NCBI GenBank assembly: GCA_934667065.1
Contig: CAKULD010000001.1
Location: forward strand, 62,001 to 126,000
DNA length: 64,000 bases
DNA from: an uncultured Collinsella sp.
GTDB taxonomy: Bacteria; Actinomycetota; Coriobacteriia; Coriobacteriales; Coriobacteriaceae
Direction: 5' to 3'
Shown: piece after piece, positions 57,219 to 64,000 of the stretch
Position numbering within the stretch: the stretch's first letter is position 1
Layout of the letters: each line of letters opens with the position of its first letter
Notes under the pieces: generated by a model
What the model was told of the DNA's origin: nothing
The model's database searches: none
Seen by the model: the letters and a program-made list of their open reading frames with translations, nothing else
Translations under genes and position numbers: made by a program

Positions 57219-59219
57219 GTGTCCAGATCAACAAGGCAATGCTGCGTTTCGGCTAATAAGAACGATGGCTTTTTGCGTGTGGCGGCGGCGTCGCCGCGGA
57301 TTCGCGTGGCCGATGTCGAGGGCAATGCCGAGGTTGCGCTGGCGGCTGTTCGCGAGGCTGCTGAGCGCGGCGTTCGTGCGTTGGTGCTGCCCGAGCTTAA
57401 CCTGTGCGGCTATACCGCGGCCGATTTGTTCCATAACCGCACGCTGCTTCACGCCTGCGAGGCTGCTCTGGTGCATATCCTCGACGAGACTCGTGAGCTG
57501 CCGATTGTCTTTACTGTCGGTCTTCCCGTTACAGTTGCCGAGAATATCTACAACTGCGCCGCCGTGTGCTGCGCGGGCGAGCTTTTGGGTCTCACGGCCA
57601 AGAAGTATCTGCCCAACTATGGCGAGTTCTATGAGCGCCGTTGGTTTGCTCCGGCGCCTGCGGATCCCGTGTGGGTTGAATTTGCCGGTCAGGGTCCGGT
57701 CCCGCTGGGTTCGGGGCTTGTCTACCGTTGCTGTGATGAGGGCGCCGAGGACCTGGTGCTGGGCGTTGAGGTCTGTGAGGACCTGTGGGTGCCGGCGCCC
57801 CCTTCGACCGAGATGGCGCTTGCCGGTGCCACGGTGATTCTCAACCCCTCCGCTTCCGACGAGATCATCGGTAAGGCAGATTACCGCCGCAGCCTTATCT
57901 CTAACCAAAGCGCGCGCCTGTACTGCGCCTATGCCTACGCGGATGCGAGCGAGGGCGAGTCCACGACCGATATGGTCTTTGCGGGCGAGAACCTCGTCTA
58001 TGAAAACGGATCTAAGCTCGCCGCCACGAAGCTCCTTACCTGCGATATGGCCATCGCCGACGTTGACCTTGACCGCCTGGTTGCTGAACGCCGTCGCTCG
58101 ACGACGTGGACGCGTGCCGACGATGCTCCGGAGGCCACGACCGTTGAGTTCTCTTTTGAGGGCACGCTCTCCGAGGCTCCCGTCCTGCGCAACGCCTGCG
58201 ACATCGACCGCGTTTTCCCGCGCGCGCCCTTTGTTCCGGCCGACCATGGTGACCTGGCCGAGCGTTGCGAGACCATCCTCGACCTGCAGACTGCCGGCCT
58301 CAAGACCCGCCTTGCCCATACGGGTACCAAGGCTGCAGTCATCGGTCTTTCGGGCGGTCTGGATTCCACGTTGGCGCTGCTTGTGACCGTGCGTGCCTTC
58401 GATGCACTGGGGCTGCCGCGCACGGGCATCACTGCCGTGTCCATGCCCGGCTTTGGCACGACGCATCGCACCAAGTCGAATGCCGAGTCGCTTGCCCGCG
58501 ACCTGGGTGTGGGCTTCCGCGAGGTTTCGATTCACGCGGCCGTGGAGCAGCACTTTAAGGATATCGAGCATGACCCTGCTGTGCAGGACGTGACCTACGA
58601 GAACAGCCAGGCTCGCGAGCGTACACAGATCCTGATGGATCTGGCCAACCAGGCCGGCGGTTTTGTCATCGGCACGGGCGACCTGTCGGAGCTGGCGCTC
58701 GGCTGGGCTACCTATAACGGCGACCACATGAGCATGTACGCCGTCAACGCGAGCGTGCCCAAGACGCTTGTGCGCCATCTGGTGCGCTATGCGGCTGATG
58801 TCTTTGGCGGGCGTATTGCCGAGGTCTTGCTCGATATCCTCGATACGCCGGTGTCCCCCGAGCTTCTGCCGCCCACGGGCGATGGCGAGATTGCGCAGAA
58901 GACCGAGGATTTGGTGGGCCCGTATGAGCTGCACGATTACTTCCTCTACTACCTGCTGCGCTTTGGGTTTGAGCCGGGCAAGATCTACCGCATGGCGCTC
59001 AAGAGCTTTGAGGGCGTCTACGATGAGGCTGCGATTCATACGTGGCTGCGTACGTTCTATCGTCGCTTCTTTGCCCAGCAGTTTAAGCGCAGCTGCCTGC
59101 CCGATGGTCCCAAGGTGGGCTCGGTGACGCTCAGCCCGCGCGGCGATTGGCGCATGCCGAGCGACGCCAGCTCGCGACTGTGGCTCGCCCAGATCGATGC
59201 GCTCAATCCGATTGACTAA
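57219..59219 (+). CDS. nadE: Glutamine-dependent NAD(+) synthetase
   Basis: The 666-residue enzyme forms NAD from nicotinate adenine dinucleotide using glutamine nitrogen. The N-terminal nitrilase-type amidase has its triad in LVLPELNLCGY (Glu), KKYLPNYGEFYE (Lys) and LGVEVCEDLW (Cys). The C-terminal synthetase has the PP-loop GLSGGLDSTLAL, then GFGTTHRTKSNAESLARDLG and GTGDLSELALGWATYNGDHM. Length is normal for the two-domain form. GTG start behind AGAAGGGG. GC content is back to the genome norm. Confidence 0.95.
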   Translation: MSRSTRQCCVSANKNDGFLRVAAASPRIRVADVEGNAEVALAAVREAAERGVRALVLPELNLCGYTAADLFHNRTLLHACEAALVHILDETRELPIVFTVGLPVTVAENIYNCAAVCCAGELLGLTAKKYLPNYGEFYERRWFAPAPADPVWVEFAGQGPVPLGSGLVYRCCDEGAEDLVLGVEVCEDLWVPAPPSTEMALAGATVILNPSASDEIIGKADYRRSLISNQSARLYCAYAYADASEGESTTDMVFAGENLVYENGSKLAATKLLTCDMAIADVDLDRLVAERRRSTTWTRADDAPEATTVEFSFEGTLSEAPVLRNACDIDRVFPRAPFVPADHGDLAERCETILDLQTAGLKTRLAHTGTKAAVIGLSGGLDSTLALLVTVRAFDALGLPRTGITAVSMPGFGTTHRTKSNAESLARDLGVGFREVSIHAAVEQHFKDIEHDPAVQDVTYENSQARERTQILMDLANQAGGFVIGTGDLSELALGWATYNGDHMSMYAVNASVPKTLVRHLVRYAADVFGGRIAEVLLDILDTPVSPELLPPTGDGEIAQKTEDLVGPYELHDYFLYYLLRFGFEPGKIYRMALKSFEGVYDEAAIHTWLRTFYRRFFAQQFKRSCLPDGPKVGSVTLSPRGDWRMPSDASSRLWLAQIDALNPID

Positions 59220-59286
59220 GGTTGGCTAAATTGAACCAATACGGGGGTTGCAAGCGTTACACTTTTGCAATCTGATGGCCCGTATC

Positions 59287-59319
59287 GCGCGGCGCTCTTG
59301 TCGGAGCGCCGCGCTTTTT
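59287..59319 (+). terminator. Terminator after nadE
   Basis: GCGCGGCGCTC and GAGCGCCGCGC pair perfectly around TTGTCG and are followed by TTTTT. Confidence 0.9.
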
Positions 59320-59337
59320 GTATCGAAAGGTGGCACC

Positions 59338-60501
59338 ATGCAGGCATCGCAGCGTCTCGACCGCTTTGGCGCGGAGGTTTTTGCCTCGCTCAACAACAAG
59401 CTGCTCGCGCTTAAGGCCCAGGGCAAGACCATTTACAACATGAGCGTGGGTACGCCCGACTTTAAGCCGTACGACCACGTGGTCGAGGCGCTCACGCAGG
59501 CAGCCCGGGACCCGGAGATGTGGAAGTACGCCCTGCGTGACCTGCCCGAGCTTAAGCAGGCCGTGTGCGACTATTACGAGCGCCGCTTTGGCGTTTCGGG
59601 CATTACGCCGTCCATGGTGCAGTCGTGCAATGGCACGCAGGAGGGCGTGGGCCACTTGGGCCTGGCCCTGCTCGATCCGGGCGATACCATCCTGGTGCCC
59701 GATCCGTGCTACCCGGTCTTTGAGGCGGGCGCCAAGATTGCCGACGCCAAGCTCGAATATTATCCGCTGGTCGCCGAGCACAGCTATCTGCCCTATGTCG
59801 CCGGCATCGACCCCGAGGTGGCAGATCGCGCCAAGTATATGATCGTGTCGCTGCCCGCCAACCCGGTGGGCTCGGTGGGCACGCCCGAGGTTTACGAGGA
59901 GATTATTGCCTTCGCCCGTGAGCACGACCTGCTGATTGTCCATGACAACGCTTATTCCGACATCGTGTTCGACGGCGAGCCGGGCGGCAGCTTCCTGCAG
60001 TATCCCGGTGCACTCGAGGTGGGCGTGGAGTTCTTCTCGCTCTCCAAGTCGTTTAACGTCACCGGCGCGCGCATCGGCTTTTTGGTCGGTCGCGAGGACG
60101 TGGTCTCGGCCTTTACCAAGCTGCGCAGCCAGATTGACTTTGGCATGTTCTTCCCGATCCAGAAGGCCGCTATCGCGTGCCTTAATGGTCCGCGCGACGA
60201 GGTCGAGGCGCAGCGCCTGAAGTACCAGGAGCGCCGTGATGCCCTGTGCGACGGTCTTGAGGGCCTGGGCTGGGAGCGCCCCAATGCGCATGGCTCCATG
60301 TTTGTGTGGGCCAAGCTTCCCGGTGGCCGCACCGATTCCATGGCATTTTGCGAGGAGCTTATGGAGAAGGCCGGCGTTGTCGTGACGCCGGGTGCGAGCT
60401 TTGGTCCTTCGGGCGAGGGCCACGTGCGCATGGCGCTGGTGCTGCCGCCCGATCAGATTGCGCTGGCCGTTGAGGCTATTCGCGAGGCCGGTCTTTACTA
60501 G
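59338..60501 (+). CDS. Class I/II aminotransferase
   Basis: The 387-residue PLP enzyme of fold type I has SVGTPDFKP, PDPCYPVFEAGAKIA, the dimer/cofactor block HDNAYSDIVFDGE and the Schiff-base lysine in FFSLSKSFNVTGARIGF. The arrangement is close to LL-diaminopimelate aminotransferase-like and alanine/aspartate aminotransferases, but the amino-acid specificity cannot be read from the sequence. ATG 59338 follows CGAAAGGTGG; the open frame upstream runs through the nadE terminator. Monocistronic. Confidence 0.9.
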   Translation: MQASQRLDRFGAEVFASLNNKLLALKAQGKTIYNMSVGTPDFKPYDHVVEALTQAARDPEMWKYALRDLPELKQAVCDYYERRFGVSGITPSMVQSCNGTQEGVGHLGLALLDPGDTILVPDPCYPVFEAGAKIADAKLEYYPLVAEHSYLPYVAGIDPEVADRAKYMIVSLPANPVGSVGTPEVYEEIIAFAREHDLLIVHDNAYSDIVFDGEPGGSFLQYPGALEVGVEFFSLSKSFNVTGARIGFLVGREDVVSAFTKLRSQIDFGMFFPIQKAAIACLNGPRDEVEAQRLKYQERRDALCDGLEGLGWERPNAHGSMFVWAKLPGGRTDSMAFCEELMEKAGVVVTPGASFGPSGEGHVRMALVLPPDQIALAVEAIREAGLY

Positions 60502-60524
60502 GCGCTGGCGGTTCGTCAATAGCT

Positions 60525-60538
60525 CGAAATCGATTTCG
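60525..60538. promoter_or_regulatory. Palindrome in the ldh upstream region
   Basis: CGAAATCGATTTCG is a perfect 14-base palindrome about 160 bases before ldh and just after the aminotransferase gene. It is a possible operator; it does not match the Rex consensus well. Confidence 0.35.
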
Positions 60539-60642
60539 TACAGTTATTTTACGAATTCTGCAAACAATTTCGGTAAACGGTCGATTTTTGGCTGCGAATA
60601 GGAGCATAATCAAAGTCCCGATTGGAAGTATTGGGATTACGG

Positions 60643-60673
60643 CAAACCGCTCGAGTCGTTCCCGGGCGGTTTG
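60643..60673 (+). promoter_or_regulatory. Hairpin in the ldh 5' leader
   Basis: CAAACCGC and GCGGTTTG enclose 15 bases and are followed by TTTGTGG, 27 bases before the ldh start. It may act as an attenuator or mRNA stabiliser. Confidence 0.4.
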
Positions 60674-60699
60674 TTTGTGGAGAGAGATGGGAGTACATA

Positions 60700-61650
60700 A
60701 TGGTTAACGAGAAGAAGGTCGCTATTGTCGGCTGCGGTTTCGTCGGTTCGTCTTCGGCATTCGCACTGATGCAGAGCGGTCTGTTCTCCGAGATGGTCCT
60801 GATCGACGTGGACAAGAACCGCGCCGAGGGCGAGGCCCTGGATATCGCGCACGGCATGACGTTTGCCGAGCCGATGAAGATCTACGCCGGCGATTATTCC
60901 GATGTCGCTGACGCCGCTATGATCGTCGTCACCGCTGGTGCTGCTCAGAAGCCCGGCGAGACCCGCCTAGACCTGGTCAACAAGAACGTCAACATCTTCA
61001 AGTCCATTATTCCCGAGATTAAGAAGTCGGGCTTTGACGGCATCCTGCTGATCGTCTCTAACCCGGTTGACGTTCTGACCTACGCTGCCATCAAGATGTC
61101 CGGCCTGCCCGAGGGTCACGTTATCGGCTCCGGTACCGTGCTCGACACCGGTCGTCTGCAGCAGATGCTGGGCGCCCACGTCGAGGTTGACCCGCGCGAC
61201 GTCCAGGCTTACGTCATGGGCGAGCATGGCGATTCCGAGTTCGTCGCTTGGTCCAGCGCTCAGGTTGCCGGCGTGCCGCTGAACACCTTCTGCGAGCTTC
61301 ACGGCCATCTGGAGCACGAGGCCGCCGAGAAGCGTATCGCCGAGGATGTCAAGAACTCCGCCTACACCATCATCGAGAAGAAGCACGCCACCTACTACGG
61401 TGTTGCCATGGCTGTTAAGCGCATCTGCACCGCTGTCATGCGCGACGAGCAGACCGTTCTGCCCGTGTCCTCGCTCATGGTGGGCGAGTATGGCCTGTCC
61501 GACCTTGCCATCTCCATGCCGACGGTCGTTGGCCGCGACGGCGTTGTCTGCCGCGTCCCCGTGCCGCTGAACGATGACGAGCAGGGCGAGCTCACCGCTT
61601 CTGCCAAGGCTCTCAAGGACATCATCGACAGCGTCGATTTCTCCTGCTAA
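60700..61650 (+). CDS. ldh: L-lactate dehydrogenase
   Basis: The 316-residue NAD-dependent fermentative enzyme reduces pyruvate to lactate. Seen are the dinucleotide loop VAIVGCGFVGSSSAFAL, SNPVDVLTYAAIK, GTVLDTGRLQQMLG with the substrate arginine, and the catalytic histidine in YVMGEHGDSEF. The residue before KPGETR is glutamine (AGAAQKPGETR), as in lactate rather than malate dehydrogenases. Start at ATG 60700 behind GAGAGATGGGAG. It is monocistronic with a structured leader. Confidence 0.96.
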   Translation: MVNEKKVAIVGCGFVGSSSAFALMQSGLFSEMVLIDVDKNRAEGEALDIAHGMTFAEPMKIYAGDYSDVADAAMIVVTAGAAQKPGETRLDLVNKNVNIFKSIIPEIKKSGFDGILLIVSNPVDVLTYAAIKMSGLPEGHVIGSGTVLDTGRLQQMLGAHVEVDPRDVQAYVMGEHGDSEFVAWSSAQVAGVPLNTFCELHGHLEHEAAEKRIAEDVKNSAYTIIEKKHATYYGVAMAVKRICTAVMRDEQTVLPVSSLMVGEYGLSDLAISMPTVVGRDGVVCRVPVPLNDDEQGELTASAKALKDIIDSVDFSC

Positions 61651-61682
61651 ATCAAGCTCGTTTGCCAGCAAGCTACAATGAA

Positions 61683-61715
61683 GGCGTCCAGGCCCCACGG
61701 CCCGGGCGCCTTTTT
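61683..61715 (+). terminator. Terminator after ldh
   Basis: GGCGTCCAGGCC and GGCCCGGGCGCC pair with two G-U-type or wobble positions around CCAC, ending in TTTTT. The T run merges with the repeat element that follows. Confidence 0.8.
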
Positions 61716-61790
61716 GGTGCATTGGGGTCAGGTTTGTTTGCACCAAAAAGGGCGCGATTGGTGCAAAGTAACCTGACCCCAATGCACCAA
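61714..61790. repeat. Paired-hairpin repeat of a second sequence type (77 bp)
   Basis: Two hairpins, TTGGTGCA-17 nt-TGCACCAA and TTGGTGCA-17 nt-TGCACCAA, are joined by 11 bases (AAAGGGCGCGA). Their loops carry GGGGTCAGGTT and its reverse complement AACCTGACCCC. The outer 21 bases (TTGGTGCATTGGGGTCAGGT...) therefore form a perfect inverted repeat. The architecture equals the 80-bp repeats at 13791 and 26565 although the sequence differs. Confidence 0.85.
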
Positions 61791-61865
61791 TCTCCGATGC
61801 ACTTGGGGTGGGCTCGACCGCTATACTGATTCGTGCTGAAATCGATCTAGAACGGAATGCCGTAT

Positions 61866-62870
61866 ATGAAAATCAATCACGCGATCTTGCATATCCTGGA
61901 CTTTGACTCGGCCGTCAACGTTATGAGCCAGCGCGAGCTTGATATCGAGAGCCGTACCGTGCGCAGCTTCGTGACTACGCACCTGCGTCGCGCCCGTACT
62001 TCGGCCGATAACAAGCGTGCCACGTTTGCGGAGAACTCTGCATTCGGCGGCGAGCTCAAGGGTTATTTCTTTGGCGAGCGCGAGTTCGTGGACCTGTCTC
62101 AGCAGATCGCAGAGTTTATCTCTTCCGAGCTCACCAAGGCCGAGAAAGCCGAGTCCACCGACGTACTGGTGGCCGACTTTGATGACGACGAGGACGCCCG
62201 CTGGTTTGCCGTGATGCTGCTTGGCTCCAAGCAGGCCTTTATGCACGAGGTGGGCCGCGAGGAGGGTGAGGTACGCAACGATATCGCGCGCCATTACGCT
62301 ATTCTGCCGAATCCTTCCCAAAAGGTGCCGAGCTACGCCATTGTGCGCGCGAGCACCATGGAGATCGGCTACGTGGACAAAAAGCGCAAGATCGCCGGCG
62401 AGGACCGCATGCTCATTCCCGACGGCCTGCTGCAGTGCGACACAGGCGTGTCGGGCAAGGAGATCATCGACACCGTGACGCGCGTGGTCGAGGAGGTCGC
62501 CGAGGAGCACGGCGCCAACACGGCTGTGGCGCTTGCCAAGGTCAAAGCCGCTGTTGCCGAGAAGGTCGAAGACGACGAGGAGCTGCCGCCCTGGGATATC
62601 GTCGACGAGGTCTTTGAGGATGAGCCGGTCATTAAGGAGAGCGTGCGTGCGGCACTGACCGAGGAAAAGGTTCCCGAGCGCGTGCCTGTGGAGCGCAAGC
62701 AGGTCGAGCGCGCGGCCGTGCGCAATCACAAGATTCGTACCGACACGGGTATCGAGATCAGCTTCCCGGCCGAGATGGGCTCGAACTCCGAGTACATCGA
62801 GTTTGTCAACGAGCCCAACGGCCTCATCTCCATCGAGCTCAAAAACATCGGAAGTATCGAAAACCGATAA
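61866..62870 (+). CDS. Nucleoid-associated protein (NdpA/YejK-type, 37-kDa family)
   Basis: The 334-residue soluble protein is related to the nucleoid-associated NdpA/YejK family. It has AILHILDFDSAVNVMSQREL at the start and SAFGGELKGYFFGEREFVDL. The C-terminal domain ends IRTDTGIEISFPAEMGSNSE with EPNGLISIELKNIGSIENR. The middle (about residues 200-285) is very acidic and Val/Glu-rich. Function in Gram-positives is poorly known. ATG 61866 gives better spacing from ACGGAA than the in-frame ATG 61857. Confidence 0.72.
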   Translation: MKINHAILHILDFDSAVNVMSQRELDIESRTVRSFVTTHLRRARTSADNKRATFAENSAFGGELKGYFFGEREFVDLSQQIAEFISSELTKAEKAESTDVLVADFDDDEDARWFAVMLLGSKQAFMHEVGREEGEVRNDIARHYAILPNPSQKVPSYAIVRASTMEIGYVDKKRKIAGEDRMLIPDGLLQCDTGVSGKEIIDTVTRVVEEVAEEHGANTAVALAKVKAAVAEKVEDDEELPPWDIVDEVFEDEPVIKESVRAALTEEKVPERVPVERKQVERAAVRNHKIRTDTGIEISFPAEMGSNSEYIEFVNEPNGLISIELKNIGSIENR

Positions 62871-62876
62871 CGAAAG

Positions 62877-62918
62877 AGCGGGCTGAGGGAACTGCCCCTT
62901 CAGCCCGCTACCCTTTTC
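62877..62918. terminator. Bidirectional terminator between convergent genes
   Basis: AGCGGGCTGAGGG and CCCTTCAGCCCGCT pair around about 6 bases; CCCTTTTCG follows on the plus side and CTCTTTCG on the minus side. Confidence 0.85.
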
Positions 62919-62928
62919 GTTAGTTCAT

Positions 62929-63999
62929 TTATTTCTCTTGCTGTGGGATAGGTGGCGGAGTTAATGGCCCTGCGAACAAACCCGCTAGTTCCTGAATGCT
63001 TCCTGCAGATTGCCAGTCGGCCATGCCTTGCTTCCACACCAACGTCGAAGCGTTCAATGAACCCGCGGTGCTCATTTGCTGAAGTGTCTGAACGGGAAAA
63101 GGTCCGGTGGCTTTGTCGCCATTAGCAACAAAATAGCTACTTCGGGGTAGGGGCGGTGGAGCTTGAACGCTGGCTCCCAACAGGCTATTCATGTTGCCGG
63201 CTATATTCTGCCCTAGGGCGCCCCCGATTGCTATTCCAGCTGTGATTCCAGCCATATTCAATCCTGAATCTGGGGTTGTACCCCCAGTTTGGCCGCTTTG
63301 ACCAAGAGCCTCTGCACCCGCAACTCCGACAGCAGTTTGTGCCTCAATTTGATAGGCGGTCATATTGGAGGATTGAGTCTGCTTGTGAATGCTGTACTGA
63401 GACTCCTCACGTTCAATGCGGAGCTGCTCCGCCAGGTTCTGCATCTTTATTTGCTGGGCATCGTGAATGGTTTTTATATCAGCCTCGGCCTTCGCCCTGG
63501 CGGTTGCAGCTGTGATATCGCGGGTGACGGCCATTAACTGTTTGAATGTTTCGCTGTCCTTATCGATATCAATTGCGGAAACATCGACACTGGACAGTTC
63601 GACCCCGAATAGCTCATCGAGCTTTTCTGAGAGTGCCTCGGCTGCTAGTCGGGAGATGCCATCCGTCTTGTTTTCAAGCTGTTGGATGGGGAACTGTTGC
63701 GTTATTGCCATGTTCGCCACGATGCTTTTGACTTTGCGTGCAACGTGGTCTTTGATTTGATTTTGGAGGTCCGTGGCATCGAATTCATCGAGACGATGCA
63801 ATTTGATGAAACGCCGGTAATCGGCTATGCGGTACGTGATGGTTCCTCGTACGGCGACCGGAATCCCGAACTCTGGATATCGAGAATCGAAGACGTCGAA
63901 GTACCTGACTGCAAATTTGGATTGCAGTACTTTTGCAAGGTTGATGAAATAGACTTCGGCTTGGAAAGGAGTCCCACCGCCGTATGCTAGCGCAACGAG
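62929..63999 (-). CDS. SPFH-domain protein with C-terminal GYF_2 domain (5' truncated by window edge)
   Basis: The minus-strand frame enters from outside the window (GGGTPFQAEVYFINLAKVLQ) and covers about 356 residues. The SPFH part includes FGIPVAVRGTITYRIADYRR and LSSVDVSAIDIDKDSETFKQ. A helical Ala/Gln/Glu-rich coiled coil follows (ITAATARAKAEADIKTIHDA). A Gly/Ala-rich linker leads to a GYF_2-type domain (YFVANGDKATGPFPVQTLQQ, ASTLVWKQGMADWQSA). This matches the virion-core-protein-like/YdjI group of bacterial SPFH proteins linked to membrane stress. The missing start lies beyond position 64000. Confidence 0.85.
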   Translation of the reverse strand, partial: LVALAYGGGTPFQAEVYFINLAKVLQSKFAVRYFDVFDSRYPEFGIPVAVRGTITYRIADYRRFIKLHRLDEFDATDLQNQIKDHVARKVKSIVANMAITQQFPIQQLENKTDGISRLAAEALSEKLDELFGVELSSVDVSAIDIDKDSETFKQLMAVTRDITAATARAKAEADIKTIHDAQQIKMQNLAEQLRIEREESQYSIHKQTQSSNMTAYQIEAQTAVGVAGAEALGQSGQTGGTTPDSGLNMAGITAGIAIGGALGQNIAGNMNSLLGASVQAPPPLPRSSYFVANGDKATGPFPVQTLQQMSTAGSLNASTLVWKQGMADWQSAGSIQELAGLFAGPLTPPPIPQQEK

Positions 64000-64000
64000 A

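Noticed and set aside
57228..59039. A minus-strand frame of 603 codons opposite nadE
   Set aside because: nadE has both catalytic domains intact; the antisense frame is a composition artefact.

Overview
The window looks like chromosomal DNA of a gut actinobacterium of the class Coriobacteriia, most likely Collinsella or a close relative. This is an inference from the GC-rich composition, G/C-ending codons, many GTG/TTG starts, a fermentative gene set (L-lactate dehydrogenase, Fe-alcohol dehydrogenase, flavodoxin/DUF3793) and Coriobacteriia-like accessory genes. No rRNA, tRNA, CRISPR array, phage or replication origin was seen. Two genes run off the window: an O-acetylhomoserine sulfhydrylase at the left edge and an SPFH-domain gene at the right edge.

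Layout. 1-5.7 kb: metY end, a secreted protein, a small membrane protein, ketopantoate-reductase and cyclase-family enzymes, and an aldo/keto reductase. 5.8-9.9 kb: endonuclease IV and a polar amino-acid ABC transporter whose permease carries an extra exported domain. 10-15 kb: flavodoxin/DUF3793, a heavy-metal-associated protein behind a CsoR-like operator, a LexA-controlled Y-family polymerase/YolD pair, a decayed Fe-ADH paralogue and an SMR pump. 15-26.6 kb: a P-II protein in front of a complete polyamine transporter (potABCD), an ornithine-cyclodeaminase-like enzyme, a HEPN-type Abi gene behind a structured RNA candidate, a multi-subunit amine/amino-acid dehydrogenase (2Fe-2S, FAD/4Fe-4S, BFD and DAO subunits) and an Fe-ADH. 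26.7-32.3 kb: pgi, deoC, then an isolated minus-strand operon of an unknown protein, a ClpP-like protease and a VirD4-like ATPase.

32.7-45.7 kb: two HAD phosphatases, a GntR/UTRA regulator and a ten-gene operon. It has a YfcC-type carrier, FrlC-, FrlB- and FrlD-like enzymes, a second PfkB kinase, two amidohydrolase-fold proteins that have lost metal ligands, YjbQ, a BtpA/SgcQ protein and an FGGY kinase. The core matches fructoselysine (Amadori product) catabolism; the rest suggests a broader or different substrate. 45.7-51 kb: a MITE-like element, TatD, TcdA, a 28-residue toxin-like membrane peptide that is easily missed, SdpR/SdpI and EttA. 51-57 kb is visibly AT-richer in two patches (a Tat-exported papain-like protease with a lipoprotein; a DUF2087 regulator with an MFS pump), suggesting transfer. 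57-64 kb returns to housekeeping: NAD synthetase, an aminotransferase, ldh, a nucleoid-associated protein and the SPFH gene.

Three short elements share one architecture: two hairpins whose loops are reverse complements of each other. The strongest leads for undescribed biology are the RNA-plus-HEPN Abi locus, the unknown/ClpP/VirD4 operon, the extended Amadori-type operon, the paired-hairpin repeats and the hidden small peptide.
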